NCBI GenBank assembly: GCA_943736015.1
Contig: OX031072.1
Location: forward strand, 14,101,501-14,165,500
Length of the DNA stretch: 64,000 nucleotides
Source of the DNA: Tridacna crocea
Taxonomy: Eukaryota; Mollusca; Bivalvia; Cardiida; Cardiidae
Reading direction: 5' to 3'
In this document: piece after piece, positions 27,601-42,600 of the stretch
How positions within the stretch are numbered: position 1 is the first letter of the stretch
Layout of the letters: each line of letters starts with the position of its first letter
Made by a program: the position numbers and the translations under genes
Notes under the pieces: generated by a model
What the model saw: the letters and a program-made list of their open reading frames with translations, nothing else
Database searches by the model: none
Told to the model about the DNA's origin: nothing

Positions 27601-30600
27601 TTTGTAACTTTTTACTTAGGATTTTTGTCCTGAGCATATCTCCAAAAGTATAAAAGCTAGGAATTTGAAACTTCACACACATATAGAACTCATTAAGGAG
27701 AAGTGCAGTGCACAAGAACTATAACTCTATCTTCAGTATTTTTGGAGTTATTGCCCTTTGTAAATTTTTACTTTGAATTTTTGTTCGCACATTTCTATGT
27801 AGATTCACAGGCTCTTTTTTGACTGATTACCCTTTGATGAATTTATCCTGTTCTGGAACAAGTGCTAGTTTATTTTTCATACTTATTATCCCCCTGGTGG
27901 TGGGGGGGATATGGTACTAGTCTCTGTCAGTCCCTCCTTCCGTCCCCGATTTTTAGCCGGAAGATAACTTAACCAGTATTTCAGATACCAACTTCAAACT
28001 TCGTAAGTGGATAGATCTCGTTAAGGAGGAGTGCAGTGTACATGAATGACAACTCTGTCCTTCAGATTTTTGGAGTTATTGCCCTTCGTTATTTTTCAGG
28101 CTTAATTTTTTTTCTCTAGCACCTAACTTGAAAATTGTTTCACATATCAACTTGAAAATTTGTATGTGTCTAGATTTCAATAAGGAGAAGTGCAGTGCAG
28201 AAGAATAATAACTCTAATTAACTTTCATAATTTTTTAGTTATTACCCCTTATTATTTTTCAGGCTTAACTTTTGTCCAGAACATAATTGAAAAACTATTT
28301 CAGATATGAACATGTAACTTAATCGGTGGATGGATCTTACTGTGAGGAGTGCAGTGTACAAGAACGATAACTCTGGCAATATGATTTTTGAATTATTGCC
28401 CTTTGTTATTTTTCAGGCTCAATTTTTGTCCAGGACATAACTCAAAATTTATTTCAGTTACTGACATGTTTCTTTATACGTGGATAGATTTTATTGTGGG
28501 GGACTGCATTGTACAAGAATGATAACTCTGCTTCTTATGATTTTTGAGTTATTATGTAATGAAATCCTGTGCCATGGAACAAGGGAGCTTAATGTATAAT
28601 TTTATCATGAACCAATAACAAAAAGGCCACATGTACATGCAAAACACAATACCACTTATACGTTTGTATCAAAAAAGGTCTTTTTCGGCGGGGGATATCA
28701 TTTCAACGAAATTGCTTGTTATACTTTGAAATACCGTTTGCATGTTTAATCTTCAGTCTGTAATTACTGTCAGTAAATATGTGCGATGTGTTTTTTTTTT
28801 AAAGAAAATGTGCGGTGTTCCGTGTAATGCATATTTCATTTCTTTTTCTTTTTTTATTATTCTTATTGTTTAGTAAGTTGATGTTACTGTTTGTTTGAAA
28901 TGCAGAAGGAGAGCTAATGTAGAATAGTAGTATCCATCTTTCGTTGTCCTCGGCAACATTTAGGTTGCTACAATACCTTTCTTGTCCCTGAATTTGTGAA
29001 ACTTGATAAGAATGTCTCTTGATAAATTTGAATATTGGCTAGCCGAGGTAAGACACATGTAACGACAAAAAAAACGATGTTTACACCACACAAGGGTACA
29101 TTACTATTGTCCAAATTTTTGCGAAACACTCTTAGAACATGTTTTTAATAAATTAAAGCTAGCGAAATTATACCTAGGCCACCCTGGTCAAATCCTATGC
29201 CAGGAAATAAATCTTAGTAGTACCTATGGCTAAAAGCCTCGTAAATGCAGGATCCTTGATCAGAGGCCTAGTGTTTGCCTTTGTGGTATCTTTGGTAAAA
29301 TCTTAACCCATTACCACACAATCCCTACTTTTGACACCCCTGAGAAAGAAGCCTTTTGAAAACACTGTGGGAAAAGGAGAAAATGCTGGTAACCAGCATT
29401 TTCTCCTTTTCCCACAGCGTTTTCTACCCTTCCCGGAACAAATTTCAATTTTTCAGTCACCTTCATTTTGTCGTCTGCAAATGCTATCAATTTGGACCAG
29501 TCCAAAATTTTGTCATGTGGTAAAGAGTTAAGAGCTGTTGAAGTCAAAAACTGTGTATGTTAGCTCAATGTTTGGATTTGTTTTTAAGCATCTCTTAACA
29601 TACTAGTAGTTTTGGTGATCTCAGGTAAGAGTTTCAAGGCTATTCAAGTCCTGTTAAATTTCTATTTGTGAACGGCATTTAAGCAAAGTGTCATGCCGCT
29701 AGAGTGTTGGACACGGAACAAGTCGTGGAGCTAACGCTGTCGCATGCATGTTGTTTGGTGTGTGTTTTAGTAATGTTGTATTTTTGTTATGTTATTTTTG
29801 TTGTATATATTGTTTCCTTTATTTTAATTTTTGATCTTGATTAGCTTGTCCACGTGATCGCTATGGCGAGTCGTGCAGGTACAAGTGTAATTGTGGAGAT
29901 AGTAAATGTGATGGAATCACTGGAGAGTGTATATGTCAGCCTGGTCGGATGGGTATCTTATGTGCAGAAGGTAAGAAAGTAAAAACATGACTATAGACCA
30001 GGTTTCAAGCTGTAGTTACAAAGTTTTTGAAGTAAACCAACAATATGTACTACTCACACTTTAATAGGAATGACACTTACATATTTCAGTATGGGCATAT
30101 GTTACAACAGTTTTGCATTAACTGTTTACAACACAATAAAACTCTAAATTTGTCCAAGTTGAAAGCATTTTCAGACTAAAATCCAAATGCAATGTACAAT
30201 ATTGTCGGTTTATATCAAAAACCTATGGTTACAGCTTGTTTCAAGATGTAGCTACAAGGTTTTAGAATTAAACCGACGATATGCTGTCTGTCATAGGGTA
30301 GAAAACATCACGGGTAAAGGAGAAAATGCTGGTAACCAGTATTTTTTTCCTTTTGCCATGATGTTCTTCTAAAAGCTTCTGTCTCAGTGTCTTTAAAAGT
30401 CAGCTCCGTGTGGTAAAGGATTTAATATCCATTTCCCCTGCTGGTTTATTTAATCAGTGTGACAATGTTACATACTGTAAAACCATACACGATAACATGC
30501 CACATGTCTGATATGGTGATCGCTGGCAAATTTTGAGTTGTATGTACATGAGTTAAGCTCTGTGAAAAGAATCCGTAAAAATTATCGACCTTGTCAGCCT

Positions 30601-33600
30601 GAGCAGATTGTGCAAGCTGACATGGATCAAAACAAAGTTTGCTGACGCTGTGATGTGATATGGCTGAAAGCATTAATGAAAGCACAAAAAAAGAAAAACA
30701 ATGTTTGGGACAAAACAGATTTTAGACTTTTTATTTTATGATTTCTTGTTTCCACTTCTAGATTATTGTTAATGCACCCTGCTTTAGTATTGTTCAAACT
30801 GTTTTACTTTTTTTTTTATTTCAATTGATTTGGCATTCATGTCCTTATATTTCACGCATTAAACTTCTTAGTTATGTCATCCATATTTTTGACAGCTTAG
30901 GATAATTGCGCGATTCCTTTCCTGAAATTGCATGCCAATATTGGTCTCATGTATTACAGTTAGCCTTTTCTCTTTGATGTTGTGGTCATTAACCCATTAC
31001 CACTTAATCTCTACATTTGACGACCCTGAGAAAGACGCCTTTAGATAACATTGTGGGAAAAGGAGAAAATGCTGGTAACCAGCAATTTCTCCTTTTCCCA
31101 CAATGTTCTGCTACCCTTCACAAAATAAATTTCAAATTTATAGTCACATTTATTTTGTCGTCTGCAAATGCCTTCTATGTGAACATGCAAAAATGTTGTT
31201 GTTTGGTAATGAGTTAAATGTATATCTTTCTTTCCTTTCTTCCACCAACCTCTGCCACCTCCCCCCACTCCCACAGACAAGTTATTTAAGACACAAAACA
31301 TTTTGTAACGAACTTTCTATCATATGAATGACCTACAGAACATTCTGGTTTATCAGAACATGACTTTGCCTCAAAAATTAATGATAAAGTTATAAGAGAA
31401 AAACAAACATGTGCAGATGTACATGATAGAACTTTCTAAGCCAACAAATGCTGCTACAGGGTGTATATTCACCACCTGTTGTTAAGAATATTCTTTGACT
31501 AATTATGGATTAAGAAAGTCACTTCACTTAATAGACTAATATATTCCATAGACACTTTTGATAGAATTTTATCTCAAATGCCAACACATGTCAGATCCTA
31601 CTTCTATCACATAACCTGCCTTGTTTTCAGTTTAATATACCCATCACAAATTTTCTTATCTCATACATGTTTGATATCACACATGTATGACGTCATTTTT
31701 GACTATAGACTCCATAGACTCTAGACTTTAGAGCCCATAGACCCGCTTAACCCTTTCCCAAACAAGCCCCTGTTTTTATGTGTCTGCAGTACAAGTCTTT
31801 TGAAAACACTGTGGGAAAAGGAGAAATTGCTCGTAACGAGCAATTTCTCCTTTTCCCACAGTGTTTTCTACCTATTTGGATAACTTTCTGCCATATTTAT
31901 CAAATTTGGAATTGTCGTCTGCAAACTCTTTGAGTTTGGAAGAGTCTACAATTTGTCATTTGGGAAAGGGTTAATGAAATTTTATCTCAAATGCAAAGGC
32001 ATGTCAGATCCTATATACATGTATCTCAAATGCCAGGGATAAGGGTAGCTATAAAACTCATCTAACATCTCAATACAGAATGTCCGGAAGGTAGATATGG
32101 TATCAACTGCAGAAGCGAGTGTCGATGTGAAAATGGTGCCTCTTGTGATGAGGTGACTGGTGAGTGCGTGTGCCTCGCAGGCTGGTATGGAAGAACATGC
32201 GGCAAAGGTAACTTTCTTGTATAGTTTTATAATGGTTCTGATGTATACTTTAACCATTAAGCTGCTAAGCATGACACAAAGATCTCTTGCAGACAGTGTA
32301 GATTAAGATCAGACTGCACAGAATGTGCAGTCTGATCTTGGATCTACACTGTCTGATATGGAGATATTTTATCTTCCTAAAATATCTTTGAGGTCCTCAT
32401 TCCGTTGAAAATGCATGTCAGTTTTTATTCAATTTTTACCTAATGACAAAATTTTAGACTCATTCAGATAGTTAGTATTTTCAGACGACAAATTAGTTGT
32501 AGCAAAGAAATGATAGAAAACATCATTTGAAAGGGAAATAATGTTGGTTAATAATGTTTTCAGAAGCCCTCAAGGTCATTAAAAGTCTGGTTGGTGTGAT
32601 AAAGGATTAAAAAACAAATGAGCCATGGTCTGGCAAAAGGGAGCTTAATGCTCCTCCATGATGCATGCTACCAAACAAATAATCACTTAATCATTGATCC
32701 AGATTAGCCACATTTTTAACAAAGGACATAATCATCTGGTGCACTGTTTCTTGGATTTACAAAAAATTGACCAGTAGCAAAAAGTTTTGGCTCCATGTGG
32801 GGTCCCGGGGGTTTTTACTGTATAGAATAGGACCTTGGCCTTTCTCTATGGCATGTCGTAGAAGGCAACTAAAATTAGAGATAAACGGCTGCTTTCCTCG
32901 TAATTCGTAGGATTGCAGCAGGCTGGGTAGTTCTTATTCCAAATCCTATATTTTTTTCTCGATGTAAATAGGGTTTGGAATGGGAATCAATTGGCCTGTG
33001 GGACCCCGTGTGGTTTAATCGGGGGTATAAGAATAAACCACTGCAGTCCCGCGATTGTCACATCTGCCATTTCATCTGGCGGAACAAAAGTGACAGCGTG
33101 CATGTCGTAAAAGGCGACAAAAGGGGCATCATTTTGTGTTTCATCCATTCCTCATTTATCATGTTTGTCTTGTGTTGTTCGACATGTATGTTATTTTCCC
33201 CTAACATCATTGTAAGTGCGCCCAATATGACCTAAGTTGTCGACGGGCCTTAAAACACTATTCATTCATTAAAAAGTTTTGGCACAGGTCAGCCTGGCAG
33301 TTCGCGCAGCCTGACCTGGGTCCATACTTTTCATAGATGCATCAAGCCCCCTTTTCATATAGCATGGCTCAAATATCAATTTCATATCAGTTTTCAAAGA
33401 AATTATTATCATAGAATGTTGAGAAATAAACGATTGGTAACAATAATGGAAAAGTATTTTATAATACAAAATTTTGAATTGTTTTATAGCGCATCGAAAA
33501 CTTTGGTCATATAACAAGCAAGTATGAGTGGGCTTATGTATTAACTCATTACCAAACAACAAATTTTGGACTCTTCCAAATCAAAAGAGTTTACAGACGA

Positions 33601-36600
33601 CAATTTTAGATTTGGAGAAAATGCCAGAAAGTCCTTAAAAAGGGTAGAAAACACTGTGGGAAAAGGAGAAATTGCTCGTTACAAGCAATTTCTCCTTTTC
33701 CCACAGTGTTTTCAAAAGACTTTTACTGCAGACACGTAAAAACCAGGGCTTGTTTAGGAAAGAGTTAAAAGATGAGAGGGTGAAACATTACAAGAAATAA
33801 TTTATGTACTGCATGTGCATGCATGTGTTTTACAGTTTGTCCCGAGGGACGATATGGACCCAGTTGTCTAGAGCAATGTAAGTGTGAGAATGGAGCCCAC
33901 TGTCACCCGGAGAATGGTCAATGCACGTGCACTGTTGGATGGATTGGTCAGTACTGTGATAGAGGTATGTTTGTTTCAAGTTGTTGATGTATTTAACTTT
34001 TTTTTTAAGTTTCTTATCTGTGAATCAAAATATTTTCTAAAGCACCGCTTCATACAATTATTTATATTTTTCTTCGTAATCATGTAAACTGCCCGGTTAC
34101 ATTCAGTGAAAAGGAACAATTCTGGAAGCTTAGATATAAGAATGGTCGTTATGCAGTCAGGAACTCCCTTTTTTTTTTATAGAGTCAAAAAATGACGTCG
34201 TCATAATGGTTTGAAAATTGATTCTCATAATAGCCGCATCTTTTGGTCATGTTACATTCCAATTATAGTCTTTACAAAACTCTGTTGCTGAGTATAAAAC
34301 ATTTGAAAAGAATACATGTATAGTCTATTAAGGAAATATTAGAGCTTGAACTTAGGTGTTTCTTCTTTACAGAATTATGTGCCAGGTATCTCCTTATTTA
34401 ATCCTGCGATTAATCGTTAACTTTTAAGTTTGGCAAGATTGTTAGAGTCTGAATAGGTCTATTTAAGGAAATTGCCACTGAACTTTCAAAGTTTAAAAAT
34501 ATAATTATTAACTATTAAAATCATTCTCATATCAACCATCTCTTTATGTGGCACTACCATTCAAGGTTGCACACTAGACCAGACCCTTGGAAGCTGAGCG
34601 AGGTTCCTGGGCTCGGTCACTGCTTGTTACATTCTATAGACTCAAATTGAAAAGATGGTTGATGATTCAGATGTTTCAGATTCCAAAAGATATAAACAGT
34701 ATCTATAAGAACATCGTTGTGTAGCAAGTAATGAGTTTACTATGTAAAAGTACTGAGAATTTTGTCAAATCAATTTCAAGCTGAAATGAAAATGAAATTC
34801 TATTATTTGACACTCTATAGCCAAGGTCACAGGTTTCTGTTATGTTTTACATTTTATGCTGATCTGACATAAGTATAATTATGAGCCACGTTCTGGTAAA
34901 GAGAGCTTACAGCTTCTCCTTGATACGTTATACCATGCAAGTCATTAGATAATCATGGATCAACAAGTTCCGTTCATTCTAAGAATCTACAGGATCAGGG
35001 CCGGTATTCACCAACCATTCTTAAGAACGTTCTTTGTCTTATTCTCCAGAATTTTCTATATTTGTAAGTAACACAACTTCTGATTGGCTAAATCATTCGG
35101 TTTAGCCAATCAGAGGCTGTGTTAGTTAAAAGTATAGAAAACCTTTGAGAGTAAGACTAAGAATATTCTCAAGAATGGTTGGTCAATACCGGCCCTGGAG
35201 GAAAAATGCCTTTTGATTTGCAGAAAGTTTGAAAAGTGCAAAAAGTATCGACCCATGTCAGCCTGCGTGAATTGTGCAAGCTGACATGGGTCGATACTTT
35301 TTGCATACGCAATAAGCCCTTTAATGCAGCATTGCTCATATCTATGCTGTATTATGACCTTTATGACTATTTCCATTGTCTGCGCATGTTATATTATTCG
35401 AAGATTCTATCTGTCTGCTATGACACATCACCCATCCCCCCAATACCAGGGAAAAGTAGGGCTTATATTGATGCAATTAGCCTGTTACCCATGCATGTAG
35501 GGTCTGTTTTAATAAATGGCTGATGCATAGGTTACATGCTAGCCGATCATAGCTGAATGAATCGCACCAAGCATTTTATTGGGTAAATTTTTATTCATTT
35601 CAAAATTTAAAGTAACGGTTGTTGTGTTGAAAAATTAGTCCGCTTCTGTACCCAGAATGCCCAAATTAGATAAATGTGTATTTGTAGATCGCCATCTAGT
35701 AGAAGATAATATGACTATTTCAGCTTGCCCAGCAGGATCATATGGCGCCGGATGTAAAGAGAAATGTGACTGTGACAACAGTGCAGATTGTGACCATAAG
35801 ACAGGCGAATGTCTTTGTTCACCTGGATGGAAGGGTACAAGATGTGATCTAAGTATGACACTTGTTTATTAGTCTTCTACAGATTATTTTGCAACATAGT
35901 GTAACCCTTTACTTAACCAGCCTGTGTCTTTACTGTCCTGGGGAAAGAGAGATTTTGAACACATAGGAGGGGTGAAAAAAAAGAGGATGCTGGCGACCAT
36001 CGTTTTCTCACGGTCCCACCTTATAGTATCCATTTTCAACAAGAGCTGTCGTAGACAGATTATGCCACCTGAACAGGTCTCTTTTTAGGAAAGTGTCAAA
36101 TTGGAAAAGCTGGAAAAATGTGTCGGCGCAATATGCTAGAGAGTTGATATATGAAGTTTCATTCAATATCGTCCAAGAGTTGTGGAGAAATAGCTTTAAA
36201 CTTATGGATGGACAGAAGAAAGAATGATGGTCGGACAGACAGACGGATTGACAGACAGACGGACAAAAACATTAAACCATTTTTTCAGTCTGTAACACAG
36301 ACAATTATATCACTATTTTAAATCTATCAATCGGCAGGAGGTGAAGACATAAGGTCAGTCTCCGCAATAAACAAGAAGGTTGAAGACTATATTCGTCTGA
36401 TAAGAAATAAAGAACAAAGTTCTGTTTAAATATATCATACAAATGTCTCCGGTCATTATTGAAATTTTATTGAAATTTCACCCAGAAAACAAATGCTTCC
36501 TGCGGCATGATGGAATCAGCCTGTCTGTCCATCTGTCGTGTGTCTGTTTGTATGCAAATTACTAGTAAGTTTGTGTCGCAAACTCTTGTTACAGTTTTGC

Positions 36601-39600
36601 TGCTATTGTAATGAAAGGTTGTTGATATATTGATTCTATACTGAAGTTGTGCAAGATGCAGTTTTCAATCATCTGCTCCCCATGATTCAAGGGTAATCCC
36701 CCCTTGAACTTTTTTTGTTGAATTACCTGTTACTGTCAAAGTGCTGGCGGGGGTATTAAGTCACATTCAGTGACAGCTCTAGTTTTAACTATAATTTCAC
36801 AGGGTGTACAAATGGCACATATGGACCTGGCTGTCTGGAAACTTGTGAATGTCGAAATAACGCTACATGTGATCACGTGTCTGGGTCATGTGAGTGCAAA
36901 CCAGGGTGGAGAGGGCGCCACTGTAGCAAAGGTGGGCCAACTTGTGTGTCTTTTCTGTTGCTAAAGATGTTATTTATGGATGAAATCTAAATTTTCTACA
37001 ACTATTTCTGGGCGTCTTATCATTCGTACATTTTTTTACATGATCAAGTAAGTTTAACCCTTTCCCGAACAAGCCCTGGTTTTTACGTGTCTGCAGTACA
37101 AGTCTTTTGAAAACACTATGGGAAAAGGAGAAATTGCTGGTAACGAGCAATTTCTCCTTTTCCCACAGTGTTTTCTACCCTTTAGGAGAACTTTCTACCA
37201 TTTTGATCATATTTAAAATTGTTGTCTGCAAACTTTTTGAGTTTGGAAGAGTCTAAAATTTGTCGTATGGGAAAGGGTTAATATGATAATACCACATCGA
37301 TTTTGGCAAGGAATTAACTGGTCCAATTTGCAAATTACAAAACAGACGTAACTCAAAAATTGAACTTTGTTTCCAGCAGGATAAAAAATATTGTGGGAAA
37401 AGGAGAAAATGCTGGTTACCAGCATTTTCTTCTTTTCCCATAGTGTTTTTAAAAGGCTGCTATCTCAGGGTTGTACAAACCTGGGATTGTTTGTTAAAGG
37501 GTTAAGGAGTCAATTAGATTAATGACTTTTCTATGCTTCTTTCAACTGCAACTTCCATTTCACCATTGATATACCGAAATGTCATTAAGTAAAATCATCC
37601 ATTTATGTTTCTTTTTTATTTTGACCTTTCAACTACCGAAAGGTTTCCAAAATAGTTCTTCATGCTTTAAAACATGCTTGTATGCTTTTAGGATGTCCCA
37701 CTGGCTTCTTTGGTCAAGATTGTCAAGGAATTTGCACATGTGCAAATGGAGCATTCTGTAATCACGTGACTGGTGAATGCAAGTGTGCGTCCGGGTACAC
37801 TGGACCGAATTGCGCAGAAAAATGTCCAGAGGTAAGACTCTCACATCATTATTCAAAAGCTTTTTTGTTGTTTTCTGCCAGTATAAAAGAGCACATGTAA
37901 TAATTATGTTCAGACTATTTATTCTAGTCTGATCAATTATGCTAGGCACTGTGTCATCATTCTTAGGGTTGGATAAATATACCAAAACAGCATTAAACTC
38001 CGATATAAAGCAAATTTAGGTGTTAAATATCTGTGACTGATGGATGAGAAAGTTTTTAAATTATTTCAGAAAACTGCCTGTAGATCTAGCAGTTTAGTGG
38101 AAAGTTTGTAAGATATGCACTGTTTTTCAGGGTCGTTATGGTAAACAATGTGAACGTGTATGTGAATGTATGAACGGTGGAACATGTGACCAAGTTTCTG
38201 GTGATTGTGTTTGTATGCCAGGATGGAGGGGAAGGCTTTGTGAAGAAGGTAGGTAGAGCAGAAATAGATGATCCTTTTTCTGCAAAAAGCCAGTGTAATG
38301 CATCTGCTAAAAGTATTGACCCAGGTCAGCCAGTGCCGTCCTTTTTATCGGACTGACCTGTGTTGAATCTTTTTGATATTTATAACTTTTCAGCATGTCC
38401 TAGGACTATTCTAGGCAAGGATTCAGTCATTTGTTAGACAAAGTGGAATTAATAGATCTATATACTTTATTAGTTGCATGGTCAGGAGGCAGTGGACTTG
38501 GAAACTTGTTCAAGACTGTGGTGATTCACCACAGTTTCCGAGTCCTCTGCCACATGACCATACAACAAATAAAATATACAGAATGGTCTATAGATTGCAT
38601 GCATGTTTTATCATTCCAATGTTTGTTAATTAAGCAAATTGTACTCTGATAAAGCAGAATTTCCCTTCTGAGTTTACCAATTCAATGAAAACTGACATTG
38701 TTGGGAACTGACGTCACTCTGTCTTGGTAGTACGCAGCTTGGTGCATAATTTTTATGTTAACCCTTTACTCCATAGATACTCATTTCTACGCATTGCTTG
38801 TAGGAGCCTTTGGAAAATATTGTGGCAAAAGGTGAAATTGCTCATGACGAGCAAATTTACGTTTTGCCACAATGTTTTGTATACCATCAAGAGGTGTCAT
38901 ATACACATAAGAAACAGCTTCATCCTTGCTGTTATTTAGGGTCAATTATGGATACCTTGGAAATGCCTTATAGGGTAAAGGGTTAAACATGATCGAGGTT
39001 GCCATTTTGGATGTTGTGTTGATACTGTAGTCATGTATATGGGACTCCCGAAAGGGAAACTACCAGTCAATCTACCTATCCATCCATCCATCCATCCATC
39101 CATCTATCCGTCCATGTTGTTGTTTGTTACTGTTAAGTAACAAACAATAATAACTATAAAGAAAGATGGATGGATTCAGATATAAATGTAAAACTGCATT
39201 ACAACACTGACATAATGCGTTGGTCGGATATGAACAATTTTCCCCGATTTTTTTAACAGTTAAATTCTACGTTCTATTCATTTGTTGACAGTATGTGAAC
39301 ATGGTAGATACGGAATTAACTGCCTCTATCGATGTTTCTGCAACAACAACCCATGTGATAAAGTTACTGGCAAATGTAACTGTAGTGCTGGGTTCACAGG
39401 AGACTCCTGTGGAGAGGGTAAGTCACCTAACTCCATCGAATAATGCGTACATAGAAAAAAACTGTCCTATTCATTTAATTCAAAAACCGATAACACATGC
39501 TCTGTATTTTGGGGGTTTAATATCTTTTTAGTTATTTAGTAAAATGATCTAAAAAGGTATCATATACATATAAGAAACGGCTTCATCCTTGTGGTTATTT

Positions 39601-42600
39601 AGCGTCAATTAGAGATACCATAGAAATGCCTTATGGGTAAAGGGTTAACAACCAACTGAATGAAAGCTCCAGATAAAAGGGAGTGATGGTATGCTAAATC
39701 TATTATTTCTCTTTTAAACCCTCTCTTTTAAACAATTCGAATAACATAACCATAACATAGGGTTTGGTGGAAGACAATGGATATTTAAATTTTAAAATTC
39801 TATTATGCAGAATGTCCACAAGGTTACTACGGTCCAAACTGTGTAAAGAAATGTGATTGTGAGAATAGTGTAGAGTGTGATGGTGTCACTGGTAAATGTA
39901 AATGTCAGCCTGGATTCAGGGGAGATAAATGTGATGAAGGTATTGGTTTTACTAGTTATCTAACTTTTCAACTGACGACAAGGTTTAAAGCCAGACAATA
40001 TTGATGCCTTTTTACAGACTACAGTCGAATAATGATGTGCTAAGCACTACTATAGGACCTTCTGCGAATGATGTAGATCAAGATCAGACTGCACAGAACA
40101 TGCAGTCTGATTTTGGATCTACACTAACTGATAGGAAATATCTTTCTCAACATGAGACTTTGAAAGTTTAATGTCACTTAGCAGGATACGGTTTGAAACT
40201 GTAGAATGTGCTCTGGATCACTGACAAAAATAGGGGCTACCTACGCATTATTTTCCGAAAGTATCGTTCCAAAAAGTTGTAAGAATTGCTGCATCTTTTG
40301 ATAAAGGCCTTGTAGTATGTTTCAAACTGTTGCTTTTCAGCATAAAAGACTATTTTTTCGACATTGTATCTATTACTGTATCTGTTTTTTATCTGTTTGA
40401 AATCCTTCTGAAAGTATTTTTTTCACCACTCTTCTTGTAAAACCATAATATTCTGTTCTATGCATATAGCATTTGAACAAGTTACATGTCACAATGATAG
40501 GTGAGTGCAACACTATTCTAAGTGCCTGTACAATGTACAGGCACTTAGAATAGTATTGCACTCACCTATCGACAAGTAACGTATTAAAGTTTTGTTTGTG
40601 CCCTTTTTCAGGCTGTGACCAAGGATTTTTCGGCACGGACTGTCTGGCGGTATGTAATTGTGAGAACAATGCCACTTGTCGGGCTGATACTGGGGAATGT
40701 TTGTGTAAATCAGGATGGCAAGGAAAACGATGTCATAAACGTATGTTAGCAGTCTTTACTTCACAACTAAAATGTGGACTAGCCCAGAGTAAAACCAAGC
40801 AGATGACAACTTAAATGTGATTTAAAAGTTCAAATTTTGGTTTTAATATGGTAAAAAACATTGTGGGAAAAGAGTTCAAATTGAAAGGCAATCGCAGATG
40901 GCAATTTAAATGTGGCTTAAGTGTTTCAATTTGTGTTTGAAAACATCGTGGGAAAAGGAGAAAATGCTGGCTACCAGCATTATCTCCTTTTTCCACGATG
41001 TTTTCAAAAGGACTCTTTTAGTAACAGAGAGGTTAAAAACTAAGGATTGTGTGATAAATTGTTAAGTATTTGGTAGGTGTTTATAAGTATGATCCTTTTG
41101 TCGTTCTTGTGTTTCAAGCATCACAAGTTTCCTTTTTAGTTTTCTAATTTTCATTGTTACTGTTTGCCATGAATAGCAGTATTATACTGTTGCCCTTTGT
41201 TAAATAATTATTCAAAGGTTCAAATGAAACAAATATTTTCTTATACCCCCACCCACAAAGTACTCGTAGACAGAGTATACTGGTTTCACTACCTTTACGT
41301 CTCTTTGTTGATCCATCCGTCTGTAGAATTTTTCGTTTCTGCGCTCTCAAAAGTCAAAAGCCATTTGATCTATGACCCTGAAATTCTATACAAGTGTTGC
41401 TGTTGACCCAGGGAGTTGTCATGCTACTTTTGGTTCACATGTATCAAAGGTCAAGGTCACAGATGAACTTTGAAAGTTGTTTTATTGCTCTAACTCAATA
41501 GCTGTTTGATCGAGGATCATAAAACTTTATACAAGTGTTGCTCATGATCCAAGGGTGGGTCCCATTATTTTTGTGTCAAGGTCACAAGTGATCTGTGTTT
41601 TGAAAATCATTAGGGTTCCCTGATTTTGCTGCTTTAGTGACAAGGCACTGGTAGGGTGTATTTGGCTGCTTTGCCACAGTTGTAGTTTTTGTTTGGGAAA
41701 AATTTGTAATGTTAGTCTTATCTCTGTTCTATGAGTATAGTTCACCTCCTAATACTCTTTTAACAGCTTGTTTGCCTGGTACCTATGGTGATAGATGTGA
41801 ACAAGAATGTAAATGTGGTGAAGGGGAACCATGTTATCATATAACAGGAGATTGTAGATGTCCGCCTGGCTACACAGGTCCTGCCTGTGAACAACGTATG
41901 TATTGTATTAACTTTCAGTTTTACTGGATGCATCTGAGAGAAAATGTAAGTAGGTCGTCACGAGCAGATTCTCGATGAGCAGCTAATGTTTTCATATTAA
42001 ATAAGTTGCCTGTAGATGTGAAATTGTCACGAGCAGATTCTCGATGAGCAGCTAATGTTTTCATATTAAATAAGTTGCCTGTAGATGTGAAATTGTCTAT
42101 ATCAGGTAATTCCACTTTTGTTTCACCAATCAGTAGGAATAACCAATAAACCACAATTTCAGAATAGCTTCGGCTAAAACTTTTTTTTTGTTTGCGAAAT
42201 ATTTTGCAGTGAAATTGGCTATCACACTGCAATAAACAGACTGCACATCCCTGTTAGGTTGTCACTGTCTAAAAAACGCATTTAAAGTCTAAGTAAGCAT
42301 TTTAAGAATGGAAAAATATATATGAGCTGTGCTCTGGCAAAAAAGGGGCATGGTGTTGCATCAAACCAAGCAAATCATTATATGCATATGAATGAATAAA
42401 TCTGTCTTGCCTAAAAATCAACCAGTTGAATCACATGATGGACCCTCCTTTGACTTACAGAAAATTGACCATTATCAAAAAGTTTCGGCCCAGGTCAGCC
42501 TGTGCAGACTACGCAGGCTGACCTGAGTTGATCTTTTTCAAACGTGCATAAAGCCCTTTTTTTACAAAGCATAACTCATACACTGTTTTAATTCTAGCGT

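Noticed and set aside
27281-27715. 144-codon minus-strand ORF with internal repeats
   Set aside because: Translation of the 156-bp units of a pearl-like element.
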